Shown here: positions 17,947 to 27,695 of the stretch, piece by piece | Layout of the letters: each line of letters begins with the position of its first letter | How positions within the stretch are numbered: the first letter of the stretch is position 1 | From: Nocardia speluncae NBRC 108251 | GTDB taxonomy: Bacteria; Actinomycetota; Actinomycetes; Mycobacteriales; Mycobacteriaceae | DNA: 64,000 bases | Assembly: GCF_001613245.1 (NCBI RefSeq) | Contig: NZ_BDBZ01000004.1 | Span: 105,924 to 169,923 of the forward strand | Reading direction: 5' to 3' | Made by a program: the position numbers and the translations under genes | The notes under the pieces: generated by a model | Told to the model about the DNA's origin: nothing | What the model saw: the letters and a program-made list of their open reading frames with translations, nothing else | Databases searched by the model: none

Positions 17947-20900
17947 CTACCGGGTAGCCTTCGCGACCCGAGCTCGCGATCCGCCCGTCAGCTCGGCGCC
18001 GTCCGCGCCGACGGGGCCGAATTCCAGTTCGACAGCGAGTACCTCACCGGCGATGAGATCGCGGTGTGCCCGCGCCCACTCCAGCCGGTCCGCCGGAACC
18101 TCGAGCGTCGCGGTGATCCGGTCGGAGACATTCAGTCCCAGCGATTTCCGGGTCTCCTGCAGGTCCCGGATTATATCGCGGGCCCAGCCCTCGGCCTCGA
18201 GTTCCTCGGTGACCACCGAATCGAGCACCACCAGCCCGGCGTTACCGGGCAGCGCAGCGGTGGATTCCGGTTCGGCGGCCACGAGTCGCTGCGTGTACTC
18301 CTCGGGGAGCAACTCGATTCCGGCCGCGGTGACCACACCGTCGGCGCTTTCCGTCCAATCGCCGGCCTTGACCGCCTTGATCACCTGCTGGACCTCACGA
18401 CCCAGCCGCGGGCCCGCTGCCCGGGCGTTGACGGCCAGTTCGAACCGGCCGTGCGCGGCGACGTCGGTGGTCAGATCGACCTTCTTGACGTTCACCTCGT
18501 CGGCGATGATATCGGCGTAGGGCACCAGCCGTTCGGCGTCGGCGGCGGCGATGGTCACCTCCGCGAGCGGCAACCGGACCCGCAGCTGCTGTGCCTTGCG
18601 CAGACTGAGCACGGTCGAGCACACGGTGCGCGCCTCGTCCATCGCCGCGACCAGTTCCGTGTCGGCGGGCAGCGTCTCGGCGGCAGGCCAATCGGTCAGA
18701 TGCACCGACCGCCCCCCGGTGAGACCGCGCCAGATCACCTCGGTCATCAACGGCAGCAGTGGCGCCGCCAACCGGGTCACGACCTCCAGCACGGTGTGCA
18801 GGGTGTCGACCGCATCCCGTTCTTCGGCCCAGAAACGCGAACGCGACCGGCGCACATACCAGTTGGTGAGCGCGTCGGCGAAGGTCCGCAGCTCCTCACA
18901 GGCCCCGGCGATATCGAACTCGGTCAGCGCCGCGGTCATCACATCCCGGGTCTGCGCCAGCTTCGCCAGAATGTAGCGGTCCAGCACATTCGCCGAATCC
19001 GTCCGCCAGGTGCCGGTTTCGGGTGCGTACAGCTGCAGGAAGGTCCAGGCATTCCACAGCGGCCGCAGCGCATGGCTCGCGCCCTCCCGGATACCGCGTT
19101 CGGTGACGATGAGGTTCCCGCCGCGCAGTACCGGCGAACTCATCAGGAACCAGCGCATGGCGTCGGAGCCGTCGCGGTCGAACACCTCGTTCACATCCGG
19201 ATAGTTACCCTTGGACTTGCTCATCTTCAGGCCGTCGTCGCCCAGCACGATGCCGTGCGCGACCACGTTCTCGAATGCGGGGCTGTCGAACAGAGCGGTG
19301 GCCAGCACATGCAGGGTGTAGAACCAGCCGCGGGTCTGCCCGTTGTATTCGACGATGAAATCGCCCGGGAAGTGGGAGTCGAACCACTCCTTGTTCTCGA
19401 ACGGGTAGTGCACCTGAGCGAAGGGCATGGAACCCGATTCGAACCAGCAGTCCAGCACTTCCGGCACCCGGCGCATGGTCGAGCGCCCCGTCGGGTCATC
19501 GGGGTTGGGCCTGGTCAGCTCGTCGATCATCGGCCGGTGCAGATCCGTGGGCCGGACACCGAAGTCGCGTTCCAATTCGTCGAGCGAACCGTAGACATCG
19601 ATACGCGGATAGGCGGGGTCGTCGGAGGTCCACACCGGGATCGGGCTGCCCCAGTAGCGGTTACGGCTGATGTTCCAGTCCCGGGCGCCTTCGAGCCATT
19701 TGCCGAACTGGCCGTCCCGGATATGTTCGGGCACCCAGTTGACCCGCTTGTTCAGCTCCACCATCCGGTCGCGGAACTCGGTGACCCCGACGAACCACGA
19801 CGGCACCGCCATATAGATCAGCGGCTGCCCCGACCGCCAGCTGTGCGGATACGAGTGCTCGATGGTCTCGTGCCGCAGCAGTTTCCCGGCGGCCTTGAGA
19901 TCCTTGATGATCACCGGGTTGGCATCGAAGACCATCAGCCCCTCGTACGGGGGCACCATCGAGGTGAACTTGCCGCCCGGGTCGAGCGGCTGCACCAGTT
20001 CGATCCCGTTGGCGCTGCACACCTCCATATCCTCTTCACCGAACGCGGGTGCCAGATGCACCAGGCCGGTACCGGAGTCCGTGGCGACATAGTCGGCCGA
20101 AAGCACCCGGTGGGCCCGGGGATGCCCGACGAAGAAGTCGAACGGCGGCAGGTATTCGAGGCCCACCAGCGCGGCGCCGTCGTACTCGCCGAGCACTGCC
20201 GGTTCCTCGCCGAGTTCGCGGGCATAGTGGCCGAGCCGTTCGGCAGCCAGCAGGTACCGCTTGCCGTCGACGCCACGGACCTGCACGTAGCGCATATCCG
20301 GATGCACCGCGACCGCCAGGTTCGAGGGCAGGGTCCAGGGAGTGGTCGTCCAGACCAGCGCCGCCGCACCGTCCAGTCCGGCCAGCGGATGCTCGGCCGG
20401 GACCCGCAGCACCATATCCACGGTGACCGCCGGATCCTGGCGCATCTTGTAGGCGTCGTCGAGCCGGGTCTCCTGGTTCGACAGCGGAGTCTGCTCGTAC
20501 CAGCTGTAGGGAAGAACCCGGAAACCCTGGTAGACGAGGCCCTTGTCGTACAGCGATTTGAATGCCCACATCACCGACTCCATGAAGTCGAGATCGAGGG
20601 TCTTGTAATCGTTGTCGAAGTCCACCCAGCGCGCCTGACGGGTCACATAGTCGCGCCATTCCCCGGTGTAGCGGAGGACCGAATTCTTGCACGCCGCATT
20701 GAATTCCGCGAGACCCATAGAGTCGATCTGTGATTTGTCCGTGATACCGAGCTGCTTCTCCGCTTCTATTTCCGCGGGCAGTCCGTGGCAGTCCCAGCCG
20801 AATCGCCGATCGACCCGTTTCCCGAGCATGGTCTGGAAACGGGGGATGACGTCTTTGACGTATCCGGTGAGCAAATGACCGTAATGCGGCAGACCGTTGG

Positions 20901-21111
20901 CAAACGGTGGGCCGTCGTAGAACACGAACTCGCCGGCCCCGGCCGGGCCCGCCTCATCGGGCGCGGCGGCACGGTTGTCGATGCTGGCGCGGAAGGTTCC
21001 GTCGGCGGCCCATGCGTCCAGGACGGCCCGTTCCAACTCGGGGAAGGTCGTGCCCGATCCGCCACCGAGTTCGACTCGCGGATATGCGCTGCTGGAATTC
21101 TCGTCCGCCAT
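17947..21111 (-). CDS. ileS: Isoleucyl-tRNA synthetase
   Basis: Charges tRNA-Ile. This is a 1054-aa class I synthetase with the HIGH-type motif HYGH (about residue 76), the KMSKS motif in [10 protein letters not shown], a CP1 editing domain between them and an anticodon-binding C-terminal half. Sequence style and length fit the eukaryote-like IleS branch found in mycobacteria. ATG at 21111 was chosen because an AGGAG lies about 11 nt upstream at the end of the T-box leader. It is downstream of wag31 and a small membrane protein gene but has its own leader, so it is regulated separately. Confidence 0.97.
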   Translation of the reverse strand: MADENSSSAYPRVELGGGSGTTFPELERAVLDAWAADGTFRASIDNRAAAPDEAGPAGAGEFVFYDGPPFANGLPHYGHLLTGYVKDVIPRFQTMLGKRVDRRFGWDCHGLPAEIEAEKQLGITDKSQIDSMGLAEFNAACKNSVLRYTGEWRDYVTRQARWVDFDNDYKTLDLDFMESVMWAFKSLYDKGLVYQGFRVLPYSWYEQTPLSNQETRLDDAYKMRQDPAVTVDMVLRVPAEHPLAGLDGAAALVWTTTPWTLPSNLAVAVHPDMRYVQVRGVDGKRYLLAAERLGHYARELGEEPAVLGEYDGAALVGLEYLPPFDFFVGHPRAHRVLSADYVATDSGTGLVHLAPAFGEEDMEVCSANGIELVQPLDPGGKFTSMVPPYEGLMVFDANPVIIKDLKAAGKLLRHETIEHSYPHSWRSGQPLIYMAVPSWFVGVTEFRDRMVELNKRVNWVPEHIRDGQFGKWLEGARDWNISRNRYWGSPIPVWTSDDPAYPRIDVYGSLDELERDFGVRPTDLHRPMIDELTRPNPDDPTGRSTMRRVPEVLDCWFESGSMPFAQVHYPFENKEWFDSHFPGDFIVEYNGQTRGWFYTLHVLATALFDSPAFENVVAHGIVLGDDGLKMSKSKGNYPDVNEVFDRDGSDAMRWFLMSSPVLRGGNLIVTERGIREGASHALRPLWNAWTFLQLYAPETGTWRTDSANVLDRYILAKLAQTRDVMTAALTEFDIAGACEELRTFADALTNWYVRRSRSRFWAEERDAVDTLHTVLEVVTRLAAPLLPLMTEVIWRGLTGGRSVHLTDWPAAETLPADTELVAAMDEARTVCSTVLSLRKAQQLRVRLPLAEVTIAAADAERLVPYADIIADEVNVKKVDLTTDVAAHGRFELAVNARAAGPRLGREVQQVIKAVKAGDWTESADGVVTAAGIELLPEEYTQRLVAAEPESTAALPGNAGLVVLDSVVTEELEAEGWARDIIRDLQETRKSLGLNVSDRITATLEVPADRLEWARAHRDLIAGEVLAVELEFGPVGADGAELTGGSRARVAKATR

Positions 21112-21376
21112 CGCGGATTCACATCTCCTCGTGCCCGGCGCCGCAGCGCTCTCGTATCCGGCACGGGGACGACGACCGGCGCAATCGGTGCTCCGGTACC
21201 GCGGTACCACCCCGCTTGTCCACCTACCCGGCAGGGCGGGCGGACCACTCGTTTCCAGCTGTGACGGGCTGACCCGTTCGGTTCTACTGGGCGTGGGCGG
21301 CAGCGCACCAGAGCCGCTGCACGACGCCGTTCTTCCGAAAGCTCCCCGGTGATGGCCGGATCGTCGCCTATCAAGG
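21112..21376 (-). ncRNA. T-box riboswitch leader of ileS
   Basis: The ileS leader carries the conserved T-box element GGTGGTACCGCGGTACC (21195-21211 read on the minus strand), whose UGGN bulge pairs with the uncharged tRNA 3' end. Near the 5' end, AUC at 21361-21359 is the expected Ile specifier codon, within a stem typical of the ultrashort stem I class described for actinobacterial ileS leaders. There is no intrinsic terminator before the gene; instead the GGCACG next to the AGGAG at about 21128-21123 can pair with an upstream CGUGCC, which fits translational control (release of the ribosome-binding site when tRNA-Ile is uncharged). Boundaries are approximate. Confidence 0.88.
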
Positions 21377-21380
21377 TTTG

Positions 21381-21386
21381 ATTCTA
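21381..21386 (-). promoter_or_regulatory. Candidate -10 box for the ileS T-box transcript
   Basis: TAGAAT on the minus strand fits TANNNT and would place the transcription start near 21375, just before the first T-box stem. A TTGACC lies too close upstream (8-bp spacer) to be its -35. Confidence 0.4.
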
Positions 21387-21469
21387 ACCGCGATGGTCAA
21401 CTACTTATTAGGCCCGCCCCGCCGCACACCACGGAAGGACAGTTCGGTTCTCGTTCGCAGTAGTCCTCG

Positions 21470-21667
21470 TCAGCGTTTCGCGTGCTGGTCTCGCGGCGGC
21501 AACTCCTCTTCGGGCGCGCGCATCGATAGTGCGCTCACCAGCAACACCACAGCACCGAGTCCGCACACCACGATGCAGCCCCAGGCCCAGACCACCGATC
21601 CGGTGGTCAGTGAAAGTATCAGCAGAGCCAGGCCGATCGCGGCAAGCGCCAGTGTCAAGACAAGCAT
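21470..21667 (-). CDS. Small two-helix membrane protein
   Basis: A 65-aa protein made of two hydrophobic helices (about residues 2-21 and 27-47) with a short charged C-terminal tail. It lies 56 bp after wag31 and before the ileS leader on the same strand. I do not recognise a family. The clean hairpin topology and position in the run of division genes support it as a real gene; it might be a membrane partner of the polar growth machinery, but that is a guess. Confidence 0.6.
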   Translation of the reverse strand: MLVLTLALAAIGLALLILSLTTGSVVWAWGCIVVCGLGAVVLLVSALSMRAPEEELPPRDQHAKR

Positions 21668-21723
21668 GATGACCCCCAGGACAGCAGGCCGGGTGCCCGT
21701 TCGCGCCCAGCAGTATCGAGCGC

Positions 21724-22569
21724 TTACTCGCCCTGACCGAACGAGGCGAGCGCTTGCTGGTTGGCCCCGGTATCGAAGGTGTCGCCCTCATCCACCGGTA
21801 CGGCCGACCCACGGTTCTCCAGCTCTTCGAGCTGCGATTCCAGATACGATTTCAAGCGCACCCGATACTCGCGTTCGAAGGTTTTGAGGGTCTGTATCCG
21901 GCTCTCGAGTACATTGCGCTGCTGGGTGATGGTGCCCATGATCTCGGTGTGCTTGCGCTCGGCATCGGCCTGCAGCGCGTCGGCCTTCTCCTTGGCCTGC
22001 CGCAGCTGGCCGTCGGACCGGGTCTGCGCATCGGAGAGCATGGAATCGGATTTGTGCCGCGCGTCGGCGACCATCTCTTCGGAGCGGGCCCGCGCATCGT
22101 TGACCAGTCGCTCGGAATTGGCACGGGCGCTCGCCAGCAAATTCTCGGCTTCGGTTTTCGCATCGGTGGTGAGCCGGTCGGCCATCTCCTGCGCCAGGCT
22201 CAGCACCTTCGCGGCCTGCATATTGGCGTCGGCACCGGCATCCGCCGCGGCCGGTGCGACCGGAACGGCCGGGATGGGGACCGACGGCGGCGCCTGGACC
22301 GGCGGTTTCACCGGTTCCGGCGGCGGTGCCTGCTGCACCGGTTTACCGAGACCGGCACCGGCCGGGCCGCGGCTGCTCTTGGCGTCGGCCAGCTCCGCAT
22401 CGAGCTCGGCAACCCGCTGGCGAAGATCCGCATTCTCTTCGATCAATCGGGAAAGTTCCTGCTCGACCAGATCCAGGAAGGCATCGACTTCGTCCTCGTT
22501 GTAGCCGCGTTTCCCGATAGGCGGTTTGCTGAACGCGACGTTGTGCACATCGGCTGGAGTCAGCGGCAT
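21724..22569 (-). CDS. wag31: Wag31/DivIVA polar growth protein
   Basis: Coiled-coil scaffold that marks negatively curved membrane at the cell poles and directs apical cell-wall synthesis. The N-terminal DivIVA lipid-binding domain is clear ([31 protein letters not shown]). A Pro/Ala-rich linker (about residues 80-120) separates the first coiled coil from a long second coiled coil (about 125-245). The 281-aa length suits the actinobacterial form. It closes the division cluster after sepF and yggT. In mycobacteria the protein is phosphorylated by PknA and PknB; here that is not tested. Confidence 0.95.
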   Translation of the reverse strand: MPLTPADVHNVAFSKPPIGKRGYNEDEVDAFLDLVEQELSRLIEENADLRQRVAELDAELADAKSSRGPAGAGLGKPVQQAPPPEPVKPPVQAPPSVPIPAVPVAPAAADAGADANMQAAKVLSLAQEMADRLTTDAKTEAENLLASARANSERLVNDARARSEEMVADARHKSDSMLSDAQTRSDGQLRQAKEKADALQADAERKHTEIMGTITQQRNVLESRIQTLKTFEREYRVRLKSYLESQLEELENRGSAVPVDEGDTFDTGANQQALASFGQGE

Positions 22570-22632
22570 GGAAGGATCCCTTCGCGCGTTGTCAGATCTA
22601 GCGGCTCTGGCAAGTCTTCTCGGACCATTCTG

Positions 22633-22935
22633 TCACACCGGAGCTACCGACCCGCCGAGGCCGCTGACAACGGACATCAGGATGAACACCAGGAACAGCA
22701 GGACCATAATCGACAAATCCAGTCGAATTCCGCCCAGCGAGACCGGTGGTATCAGCCGTCGCAGCAGCTTCACGGGAGGATCGGTGATCGTGAAGATCAC
22801 CTCGAGTATCACGACGATCACCCCGGTGGGACGCCAGTCGCGGGCGAAACTACGGATGAACTCGACGATCACCCGGCTGATCAGCAACAGCCAGAAGATG
22901 AACAGTACGAAGTACAGCACCGCGAACAAGGCCAC
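22633..22935 (-). CDS. YggT-family membrane protein
   Basis: A 100-aa integral membrane protein with two hydrophobic segments around the conserved core RDWRPTGVIVVILE...TDPPVKLLRRLIPP and a C-terminal helix. It matches the layout of mycobacterial Rv2146c, located like this between sepF and wag31. GTG at 22935 was chosen by analogy with that protein; TTG at 22953 would add six residues. The function is not established. Confidence 0.85.
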   Translation of the reverse strand: MALFAVLYFVLFIFWLLLISRVIVEFIRSFARDWRPTGVIVVILEVIFTITDPPVKLLRRLIPPVSLGGIRLDLSIMVLLFLVFILMSVVSGLGGSVAPV

Positions 22936-23027
22936 GGTCTCACTCTGCCGCAAAATCGGCGCGGTGCAAAATGCCCGCGCCGACTTCGGTCCCGGCCGCG
23001 TCGCGCCCGCCGCGGGCGCGACCGCCG

Positions 23028-23804
23028 CTATTTCTGGTTGTAGAAACCGGTTTCGGCGATCCGGCGGCGCTCCTCGGCCGATACGTCGACATCGGCCGGA
23101 GAGAGCAGGAACACCTTGGTGGCCACCTTGTCGAACGAGCCGCGCAGGGCGAACGCCAGCCCGGCGGCGAAATCGACCAGGCGTTTGGCGTCGGCGTTGC
23201 TGAGGTCGACCAGATCCATGATCACCGGGTTGCCCTCCCGGAACCGTTCACCGATGATCGCCGCTTCGCTGTAGTCACGCGGGCGCAGCGTGGTGATCTT
23301 GGACAAGGGACCTCCGTCCTCGAAGATCGCGGGACGGCGGGCGGCTGCCGGTTCGGGACGGACCCGTTCGGCCAGCCTGCGCTCTTCGGCATCGGGATCG
23401 ACTGCCAGCGCCCCCCTGGTCGCGCCGCGCAGGGAGGCACCGCCGCCGGGACGATACCGGCCGGAGGCGGCGGCGTCGATCCGGGTGGGGCGGCGCGGGC
23501 CCTCGTAATCGTCGGCGTAGGTGTCGCCCGGGTAGTCGTCCCGCCGGGGCGGCGGGTAGCTGGGCTGGTACGAGGACTTGTACGGCGCCTCGCGGTAGTC
23601 GGGGCCGTCGTAACGGTCCTCGGCGTACCGGTCGTAGTCCGGACGGTCGTCGTAGTCGCGGGGAGCGCGGTCGGGGTAATCACGCGGCCGGCGCCCGCCG
23701 CGATCCTCGACCCCGCGGGGGGTGCGATCGTCGACGTAGTCGTCTTCGTAATCCTCGAGCGGAACCATGCCGAAGTACGCCTTGAACTTGTGCAGCGTGC
23801 TCAT
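23028..23804 (-). CDS. sepF: Cell division protein SepF
   Basis: Membrane anchor for FtsZ in bacteria lacking FtsA, which is absent here. The N-terminus [13 protein letters not shown] is an amphipathic membrane-binding helix. A long acidic, Tyr/Asp/Arg-rich linker (about residues 17-150) follows, then the C-terminal SepF domain (about 165-255, with [20 protein letters not shown] and [25 protein letters not shown]). The Tyr-rich linker is unusually repetitive. The ATG at 23804 overlaps the stop of a 35-aa upstream frame (ATGA), so its translation may be coupled to that leader. Confidence 0.95.
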   Translation of the reverse strand: MSTLHKFKAYFGMVPLEDYEDDYVDDRTPRGVEDRGGRRPRDYPDRAPRDYDDRPDYDRYAEDRYDGPDYREAPYKSSYQPSYPPPRRDDYPGDTYADDYEGPRRPTRIDAAASGRYRPGGGASLRGATRGALAVDPDAEERRLAERVRPEPAAARRPAIFEDGGPLSKITTLRPRDYSEAAIIGERFREGNPVIMDLVDLSNADAKRLVDFAAGLAFALRGSFDKVATKVFLLSPADVDVSAEERRRIAETGFYNQK

Positions 23805-23908
23805 GACTGCGCCTCGCTGCCGCTCGGCGACTGCGCCTCGCTGCCGCTCGGCTCCGTCACGAGCACGCTCGTGGCTGCGTCGATTATTCGCTCGCTGCGC
23901 TCGCTCAT
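23801..23908 (-). CDS. 35-aa leader frame coupled to sepF (MSERSER type)
   Basis: An ATG at 23908 with GGAAGG 9-10 nt upstream opens a 35-codon frame beginning [16 protein letters not shown], containing two copies of PSGSEAQS encoded by a 24-bp tandem repeat, and ending on the sepF start (ATGA, 23804-23801). The good ribosome-binding site and exact overlap argue for translation. It has no similarity I can name and may act as a translational coupler for sepF. Alternatively the GAGCGNAGCGAGCG-type DNA is a dispersed GC repeat and the frame is incidental. Confidence 0.4.
   Translation of the reverse strand: MSERSERIIDAATSVLVTEPSGSEAQSPSGSEAQS
23805..23852. repeat. 24-bp direct repeat in the sepF leader
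   Basis: Two perfect adjacent copies of a 24-bp unit (23805-23828 and 23829-23852) lie immediately upstream of the sepF ATG. The unit length is a multiple of three, so it adds an exact 8-residue repeat to the leader frame. A related palindromic GC stretch (AGCGAGCGCAGCGAGCG) occurs at the leader's start codon. Confidence 0.9.
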
Positions 23909-24015
23909 TCTGGTCGACCTTCCTTCGGCCCCGGTGGCGGCCGGGTGTTGAAGTCTTGCTCAGCCCTCGTCGTGTCCCAGCATATGTGTCGAATGTGACT
24001 GATGAGGTTTGTTTG

Positions 24016-24879
24016 CTACGCCGAGGTTATCGGTCGCTCGCCCATGAGGGCGGTACCGACACGCACACACGTCGATCCATGGGCAATGGCTCTTTCAAGA
24101 TCATTGGACATACCGGCGGACAGTTCCGTGGCGGTGGGATGCGCGGCCCGTAACCGGGCCTGGATCTCGGCCAGCCGCGCGAATTCCGCATCCGGGTCTG
24201 CTACCAGCGGCGGAATGGCCATAATCCCTGCCAACCGCAGTTCCGCGGATGTCGCGATCCGGTCCGCCAGCGCCGCGACACCGGCCGGTTCCACCCCGCC
24301 GCGCGCCGGGTCGGCATCCAGGCTCACCTGGATCAGTACCTCCAGTGGCTCTTGCCGTTCACCGGCGTCCAGCGCCCCGGCGACGGCCGCTTCCAGTGCG
24401 GTCGCCAGGCGTTCGCTGTCCACCGACTGGACCGCGTAGGCCCAGCGCGCCACCTGCCGCGCCTTGTTCCGCTGCAACCGGCCGATCAGATGCCAGCGCA
24501 ACGGCCCCAACTCCCCTAGTTCGCCGGCCTTGGCTCCGGCCTCCTGGGGCCGGTTCTCCCCGAAGTCCCGGCGGCCCAGACGATGCAGCAATGCGATATC
24601 CGAGGCCGGAAAATATTTCGTCACCGGCAGCAGGCGCACCTCGCCGGAATCGCGGCCCGCGGCCACGCACGCAGCATCTATGCGGGCGAGCAGGCCGGTG
24701 AGCCGGCGGGCCAGCACATCGGCGCGGGCCGAGTTTCCCGCTTCCGTCCGACCACTGTCCGGGACAGCGGAGCCGGCGGCTCGGTGACCCGGCGCGCCTA
24801 TTTCGTCCGGCTCGCCGACGGGCACACGCCCCACCGAACCCCAGGTGCGTTCGCGGTCAGCGCGCCCGATCCCACTCAT
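24016..24879 (-). CDS. YggS-family pyridoxal-5-phosphate homeostasis protein
   Basis: A PLP-binding TIM-barrel protein that buffers free PLP. The PLP lysine is in [13 protein letters not shown], followed by [26 protein letters not shown] and the C-terminal [25 protein letters not shown] phosphate-binding region. The first 50 or so residues (polar, Gly/Arg/Ala) are not part of the barrel, so the real start may lie downstream of 24879; the core begins around [14 protein letters not shown]. It is in the standard position between pgeF and sepF. Confidence 0.9.
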   Translation of the reverse strand: MSGIGRADRERTWGSVGRVPVGEPDEIGAPGHRAAGSAVPDSGRTEAGNSARADVLARRLTGLLARIDAACVAAGRDSGEVRLLPVTKYFPASDIALLHRLGRRDFGENRPQEAGAKAGELGELGPLRWHLIGRLQRNKARQVARWAYAVQSVDSERLATALEAAVAGALDAGERQEPLEVLIQVSLDADPARGGVEPAGVAALADRIATSAELRLAGIMAIPPLVADPDAEFARLAEIQARLRAAHPTATELSAGMSNDLERAIAHGSTCVRVGTALMGERPITSA

Positions 24880-25011
24880 CGGCCGTCGCCGATCCGCTTC
24901 CCGCGATGTACTGCTGTGATCATGAATCTCCTCCTCCGCACTCGGCTACCACAACCACGGACCGTGTAGCGCCGGATACCCGGCAGTTCCCACCCGACGG
25001 CGCCGGAACAC

Positions 25012-25740
25012 CTAGTTGGCGGGCTCCATCCAGATAACGCTGCCCAGGCGGCCCGTGGGCGCACCGCGCCGATGACTGAACAGGGTGGTGTCCTCGATCG
25101 TGCAGCGCGGGTCCTCGGCGACGGCGCCGACACCGGCCGCGGTGAGCTGACGCCGGATCCCGGCGCGCAGATCCAGTCCGGGCGTACCCCGCACCGTTGT
25201 CGTAGCACTGCCCGGCAGATGCGCCTCGACATCGGCACGCATATCGGCGGGCACCTCGTACTGCCGGCCGCTTGCCGCCGGCCCCAGCAGTGCACCTATC
25301 CGTTCCGGACGCGCCCCGGCGGCGATCATCGCCTCCAGCACCCGCCCCACGATGCCGATCCGCGCCCCGACCCGGCCCGCGTGGACCGCCGCAATCACGC
25401 CGGCTTCGTCGTCGGAGAGCAGGATCGGTACACAGTCGGCGGTCAATACCACCAGGGCGAGGCCGGGCCGCGTGGTGACCAGCGCATCGGTGCCCGGCAC
25501 CGGTTCCGCGCGCGGGCCGTCGACTGTCGCCACTGTGCGCCCGTGGATCTGGTCCATCCAGATCAGATGATCGGCAGGCAGATCCAGGGAGGCGGCCAGG
25601 CGGGCACGGTTGCGCCGCACCGCTTCCGGGTCGTCACCGACGTGGTCGCCGAGATTGAAGGAATCGTAGGGCGGCGCGGAGAAACCCCCCGCGCGCGTGG
25701 TCACTACCCGTCGAACGGTGAGTACCGGTGGCGCAGTCAT
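25012..25740 (-). CDS. pgeF: Polyphenol oxidase/laccase-domain protein (YfiH/PgeF family)
   Basis: Member of the family first called laccase-domain and later assigned a peptidoglycan-editing or purine nucleoside role in other bacteria. Metal ligands of the family are present: His in DQIHGRTV, Cys in LTADCVPILL and His in AAVHAGRVG. The usual Trp after AVHAG is replaced by Arg here. Length 242 aa. ATG at 25740 (MTAPPVLTV) was chosen over an in-frame start 7 codons upstream. It sits between ftsZ and yggS as in mycobacteria. The exact substrate is uncertain. Confidence 0.9.
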   Translation of the reverse strand: MTAPPVLTVRRVVTTRAGGFSAPPYDSFNLGDHVGDDPEAVRRNRARLAASLDLPADHLIWMDQIHGRTVATVDGPRAEPVPGTDALVTTRPGLALVVLTADCVPILLSDDEAGVIAAVHAGRVGARIGIVGRVLEAMIAAGARPERIGALLGPAASGRQYEVPADMRADVEAHLPGSATTTVRGTPGLDLRAGIRRQLTAAGVGAVAEDPRCTIEDTTLFSHRRGAPTGRLGSVIWMEPAN

Positions 25741-26013
25741 GATGTCGAGCCTAGTGGGCACGGCGTGTGTGACCCATTCACCGGCAGTGCACGGCGAAAG
25801 GAGCGTGGCCGATCAACCGCGGCACCCGGCCGGCACCTGCCCAGGACCGTACGAACAGGCAGACAGCGCCCGGGATGTGGCACTACACACCCGGACGCCG
25901 GTGCAGACCCGCGTCCGCCCGGCCATGTATCGGGAGCGACGAACGCAGCGGAAGGCCCCGGCGCTTCCGGCGCCACTGCCGACCGCGCCGGAAGCCGGTC
26001 AGGCCGCGGTGAA

Positions 26014-27306
26014 TCAGCGGCGCATGAAATCCGGGACGTCGACGTCGTCATCATCGTCGGGCAGCTCCGGCGACGGCTGGATATGCGACCGGCTGTTGTG
26101 TGTGAGGGTCGGATCGACCGGCGGGCGGCCGCGTTCGGTATCGCGGTAGCTCGGGGCCGGGCCCCGGGCGACCGACGAACCGGAATCCGACGACCGTAGG
26201 GACGCGGGCTCTTCGGAGTGACCGCGCACCGCACCGAGTTCGGCCGAGCGAGAGTGCCCGAGTTCGGCACTGCGCGCGGACTGCGCGGAGATATCCGCGG
26301 TGCGCCCGGAACCGAGCGATCCCCGGCTGCTCGCCGTATCGAAGGTGCGTCGCGTCGGGCCGCCGCCGTCGAACCCGGCGGCGATAACCGTTACCCGTAC
26401 CTCGTCACCGAGCGAATCGTCGATCACCGTACCGAAAATGATGTTGGCCTCGATATGGGCGGCTTCCTGTACCAGCGACGCGGCCTCGTTGATCTCGAAC
26501 AAACCGAGGTCCGAACCGCCGGCGATCGAGAGCAGGACACCGTGCGCACCGTCCATCGATGCCTCCAGCAGCGGTGAGTTGATCGCCGCCTCGGCCGCTT
26601 TCACCGATCTCCCCTCCCCCCGGGAGGAACCGATACCCATCAGCGCGCTCCCGGCGCCGGACATCACGCTCTTGACGTCGGCGAAGTCGACGTTGATCAA
26701 GCCCGGGGTGGTGATCAGATCGGTGATGCCCTGCACACCGTTGAGGAGTACCTCGTCGGCGGAGCGGAAGGCATCCATCAGGCTCACCGCCGCATCGCCG
26801 AGTTGCAGCAGGCGGTCGTTGGGGATCACGATCAGGGTGTCGCAGGATTCGCGCAGCATATTGATGCCGACCTCGGCCTGGTTACCGCGGCGTTTACCCT
26901 CGAACGAGAACGGCCGGGTGACCACACCGATGGTCAGCGCGCCCAGTTTGCGCGCGATACTCGCGACCACGGGAGCGCCGCCGGTGCCGGTACCGCCGCC
27001 CTCACCCGCGGTCACGAAGACCATATCGGCGCCCTTGAGCACCTCTTCGATCTCGTCCTTGTGATCCTCCGCGGCCTTACGGCCGACCTCCGGGTCGGCG
27101 CCGGCGCCGAGTCCCCGAGTGAGCTCGCGCCCGACATCGAGCTTCACGTCGGCATCGCTCATCAGCAGTGCCTGGGCGTCGGTGTTCACCGCAATGAACT
27201 CGACCCCCTTCAGACCCTGCTCGATCATTCGGTTGACGGCGTTCACGCCGCCGCCGCCGATACCGACGACCTTGATCACGGCAAGGTAGTTGTGCGGGGG
27301 CGTCAT
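26014..27306 (-). CDS. ftsZ: Cell division GTPase FtsZ
   Basis: Tubulin-like GTPase that forms the Z-ring. The tubulin signature [13 protein letters not shown] is at residues 101-113, after the N-terminal [13 protein letters not shown] nucleotide loop. A Ser/Arg-rich linker of about 90 residues leads to the conserved C-terminal peptide [10 protein letters not shown], which binds SepF, FtsW and others. ATG at 27306 was chosen: AGGAAGG lies 9 nt upstream and the family N-terminus follows. The start overlaps the stop of a 130-codon frame spanning the whole ftsQ-ftsZ gap. Confidence 0.98.
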   Translation of the reverse strand: MTPPHNYLAVIKVVGIGGGGVNAVNRMIEQGLKGVEFIAVNTDAQALLMSDADVKLDVGRELTRGLGAGADPEVGRKAAEDHKDEIEEVLKGADMVFVTAGEGGGTGTGGAPVVASIARKLGALTIGVVTRPFSFEGKRRGNQAEVGINMLRESCDTLIVIPNDRLLQLGDAAVSLMDAFRSADEVLLNGVQGITDLITTPGLINVDFADVKSVMSGAGSALMGIGSSRGEGRSVKAAEAAINSPLLEASMDGAHGVLLSIAGGSDLGLFEINEAASLVQEAAHIEANIIFGTVIDDSLGDEVRVTVIAAGFDGGGPTRRTFDTASSRGSLGSGRTADISAQSARSAELGHSRSAELGAVRGHSEEPASLRSSDSGSSVARGPAPSYRDTERGRPPVDPTLTHNSRSHIQPSPELPDDDDDVDVPDFMRR

Positions 27307-27695
27307 GAGCTCTCGCCTTCCTTCGATCCAAAGTCTGTCGTTTCCGGATACCCCGTATTGGTCCGTCCGATCGCAATCCGCGAACCGTGATCCGGGCGAA
27401 CCCTGAACCTCAACCATAGGGTTGGAGTTATGTCAAGTATCCGACTGGTGCCGAACGCTATTCGCCGCCGTCTCGATCCGCTCGCAGGCGCGCCGAGACG
27501 ATCAGCAGTTTCTTCGGCGAACTCGCCGCCGCCACGACGTTGCCCGTCGTATTGTGAACGGTTGCCGTACGGCCCGCGCCCACATCGTGGTACGCCCCCG
27601 GCACCCGCGGTAGGTAATCGCCGCGCGATTGCCCGGGGACGCCGCAGCGCGGCGAACCGGACAGGGTCGAACCGAACAAGATTGCTGGAACTCAT
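27303..27695 (-). CDS. 130-aa bridging frame between ftsQ and ftsZ
   Basis: An ATG on the ftsQ stop (ATGA, 27695-27692) opens a frame that runs without a stop through the entire gap and ends on the ftsZ start (ATGA, 27306-27303). It starts [14 protein letters not shown] and ends [13 protein letters not shown]. The composition is Arg-rich and no domain is recognisable, so the product itself may not matter. What is seen is the exact double overlap. It also contains the presumed ftsZ promoter region, so the gap would be both regulatory and translated. Confidence 0.35.
   Translation of the reverse strand: MSSSNLVRFDPVRFAALRRPRAIARRLPTAGAGGVPRCGRGPYGNRSQYDGQRRGGGEFAEETADRLGAPASGSRRRRIAFGTSRILDITPTLWLRFRVRPDHGSRIAIGRTNTGYPETTDFGSKEGESS
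27412..27436 (-). promoter_or_regulatory. Candidate ftsZ promoter/operator motif
   Basis: In the 385-bp ftsQ-ftsZ gap the minus strand has a consensus -35 hexamer TTGACA (27436-27431) closely followed by an inverted AACC-CTAT-GGTT (27423-27412), about 110 bp before the ftsZ ATG. I recall a similar TTGACATAAC motif ahead of ftsZ in other actinobacteria but cannot verify that here. No good -10 sits at 16-18 bp spacing. Confidence 0.4.

Noticed and set aside
17887..20733. 948-codon open frame antisense to ileS, and similar long antisense frames at 6931-8652 and 10187-11983
   Set aside because: They mirror strongly conserved genes (ileS, ctpE, emb); long antisense frames are expected in high-GC genes with GC-rich third positions, and the products are His/Arg/Gln-rich without domains.
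23805..23852. CRISPR-like direct repeat
   Set aside because: Only two copies with no spacer; it is a coding tandem repeat in the sepF leader.
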